DNA of 6,878 bases, taken from Anaerolineae bacterium (GTDB taxonomy: Bacteria; Chloroflexota; Anaerolineae; Anaerolineales; UBA4823). How positions within the stretch are numbered: position 1 is the first letter of the stretch; each line of letters opens with the position of its first letter. The translations under genes were made by a program, and so were the position numbers. The stretch is from NCBI GenBank assembly GCA_030622805.1, contig JAUXFR010000078.1, positions 1 through 6,878 on the forward strand, in the 5' to 3' direction. Below the pieces are notes generated by a model. That model saw only the letters and a list, made by a program, of their open reading frames with translations. It was not told where the DNA came from and searched no databases. Of the stretch, positions 5,729-6,878 are shown piece after piece.

Positions 5729-6878
5729 ATGCCTGAGATAAAAATCGGCGACCGCATCATCGGTGACGGTCACCCAACTTATATTATTGCAGAAATCGGC
5801 GTCAATCACAACGGGCTTTTAGACCTGGCTATTAAATTGATTGACGTGGCTGTTGAAGCCGGTGCAGACGCGGTCAAGTTCCAGAAAAGGAAACTGGATC
5901 ATCTGTACAGCAAGAAATACCTGGAAAATGCCAACGTTGGTGAAAAAACGCTCCGCTATATGCTGCCCATCCTGCAGAAGGTTGAACTTGCAGACGAAGC
6001 CTACTTCCAGATTGTAGAGCACTGTAAGAAACGAGGCATCACTTTCATGGGATCGGCATTTGATCCCGAAAGCGCTGATTTCCTGGACGAGCTCGGTGTT
6101 CCGGTATATAAAGTCGCTTCTGCCGACCTGACCAATCTGCCGCTTCTGGATCATCTGGTAAACAAAGGCAAGCCTCTGATCCTTTCTACCGGCATGTCCC
6201 GCATGGAAGAGGTAGAATTTACTGTTGCCTTTCTCAAGGATCGCAGCACCGAATTTGCGCTGCTGCACTGCAACAGCACCTATCCGGCAGCTTTCGAAGA
6301 CATCAACCTGCGTTTCATGGAACAACTGAAGCATTTCGACGTGCCGGTTGGGTATTCCGGTCATGAGCGTGGTATCGCGGTCTCCACCGTCGCGTCTGCG
6401 CTGGGTGCGAGTATCGTTGAGCGCCACATCACGCTGGACCGGACCATGGACGGGCCAGACCACGCTGCAAGCCTGGAACCACATGGCTTTGCAAAAATGG
6501 TGCGCGACATTCAGCAGGTGACCGTAGCGCTCGGAACGGGTCAGGAGAAATTTTTCTCCCGGGGTGAGATACTCAATCGAGAAGTATTGGGCAAGAGTCT
6601 GGTTGCAGAACGTCGAATCGAACCTGGGGAAATCATTACACCCGAATTGGTGTCTGTCAAAGGCCCAGCGCTGGGACTTTCTCCCCAGCGCTTCACAGAA
6701 TTGGTTGGTCGTGTTGCAGAGCGAGTCATCGAAGAGGACGAACCATTCCTGGACCGTGATTTGGGGATCGAGATCAAATTGGATGTAAATAAGATCCTGC
6801 CCATGGAGTTCGGATTCACAGTGCGCTTCCGCGATTATGACGAGCTGTTGGAATACCAACCGCACATGCTGGAATACC
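5729..6878 (+). CDS. NeuB-family nonulosonate synthase with C-terminal extension (3' end outside window)
   Basis: The frame is open from ATG 5729 to the window edge, with 383 residues visible and no stop. NeuB-family enzymes condense phosphoenolpyruvate with an N-acylated mannosamine-type or 2,4-diacetamido-trideoxyhexose substrate to make sialic, legionaminic or pseudaminic acid. The NeuB TIM-barrel domain (about 15-270) has AEIGVNHNG (21-29), KFQ (50-52), ILSTGMSRMEEV (151-162), CNSTYPA (181-187), GYSGHERG (208-215) and ERHITLDR (231-238), then GPDHAASLEP (242-251). His212 and His233 match the metal-binding histidines of the family. A SAF (antifreeze-like) domain follows at about 283-345, with NREVLGKSLVA, EPGEIIT and KGPALGLSP. 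Ordinary NeuB proteins end near 340-355 residues. Here the protein continues with ILPMEFGFTVRFRDYDELL and beyond, so another domain is fused. It follows the cytidylyltransferase gene after 96 bp, matching the usual pairing of the two enzymes. Specificity among nonulosonates cannot be read from the motifs. Confidence 0.93.
   Translation, partial: MPEIKIGDRIIGDGHPTYIIAEIGVNHNGLLDLAIKLIDVAVEAGADAVKFQKRKLDHLYSKKYLENANVGEKTLRYMLPILQKVELADEAYFQIVEHCKKRGITFMGSAFDPESADFLDELGVPVYKVASADLTNLPLLDHLVNKGKPLILSTGMSRMEEVEFTVAFLKDRSTEFALLHCNSTYPAAFEDINLRFMEQLKHFDVPVGYSGHERGIAVSTVASALGASIVERHITLDRTMDGPDHAASLEPHGFAKMVRDIQQVTVALGTGQEKFFSRGEILNREVLGKSLVAERRIEPGEIITPELVSVKGPALGLSPQRFTELVGRVAERVIEEDEPFLDRDLGIEIKLDVNKILPMEFGFTVRFRDYDELLEYQPHMLEY

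Noticed and set aside
5819..6865. A 348-codon open frame on the minus strand
   Set aside because: It lies antisense to the NeuB-like gene, whose plus-strand frame has every family motif. The minus translation shows no recognisable domain and is rich in His, Phe and Gln, as antisense shadows often are.
1..6878. CRISPR array, tRNA or rRNA gene, insertion sequence, or toxin-antitoxin pair
   Set aside because: No regularly spaced repeats, tRNA-like cloverleaf, rRNA sequence, transposase or terminal inverted repeats were seen. Almost all the window is accounted for by six protein genes.

Overview
The window looks like part of a bacterial cell-surface glycan (nonulosonic, i.e. sialic-acid-like, sugar) locus, carrying a complete sulfate-activation gene. 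Gene style (Shine-Dalgarno sites, short intergenic gaps), moderate GC and the fused ATP sulfurylase/APS kinase point to a free-living bacterium. The Sat-CysC and GT-C protein sequences remind me of Chloroflexota (Anaerolineae-type) genomes, but that is an impression and no sequence marker here proves it.

Layout. (1) 1-473, plus strand: the 3' end of a Gfo/Idh/MocA-family sugar oxidoreductase, entering from the left edge. (2) 499-2127, minus strand, converging on it with only 25 bp between stops: a 542-residue polytopic membrane protein of the AftB-like GT-C glycosyltransferase type. (3) 2128-2223: a divergent control region with a near-consensus minus-strand promoter and a perfect 7-bp-arm palindrome just before the next gene. 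(4) 2224-6878, plus strand, probably one transcription unit: bifunctional sulfate adenylyltransferase/adenylylsulfate kinase, a PtmA-like short-chain dehydrogenase, a CMP-nonulosonate cytidylyltransferase (NeuA-like), and a nonulosonate synthase (NeuB-like) that runs off the right edge without a stop.

How the genes fit together. The NeuB-like enzyme would condense phosphoenolpyruvate with an N-acyl hexosamine derivative to give a nine-carbon sugar acid. The NeuA-like enzyme would activate that sugar with CTP. The SDR and the Gfo/Idh/MocA enzyme would make or modify sugar precursors, and the GT-C protein would transfer a polyprenyl-phosphate-linked sugar outside the membrane. The Sat-CysC protein makes PAPS. 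Its position ahead of the nonulosonate genes, with no assimilatory genes (reductases, sulfate transporter) in view, suggests PAPS may be made for sulfation of the same glycan, although no sulfotransferase is visible here.

Three start sites or boundaries need care. Sat-CysC most likely starts at 2224, not at the upstream ATG 2194. The cytidylyltransferase most likely starts at ATG 4889, not TTG 4865. The NeuB-like gene (5729 to the edge) is open at the right end and already longer than a normal NeuB, so it is probably fused to a further domain.
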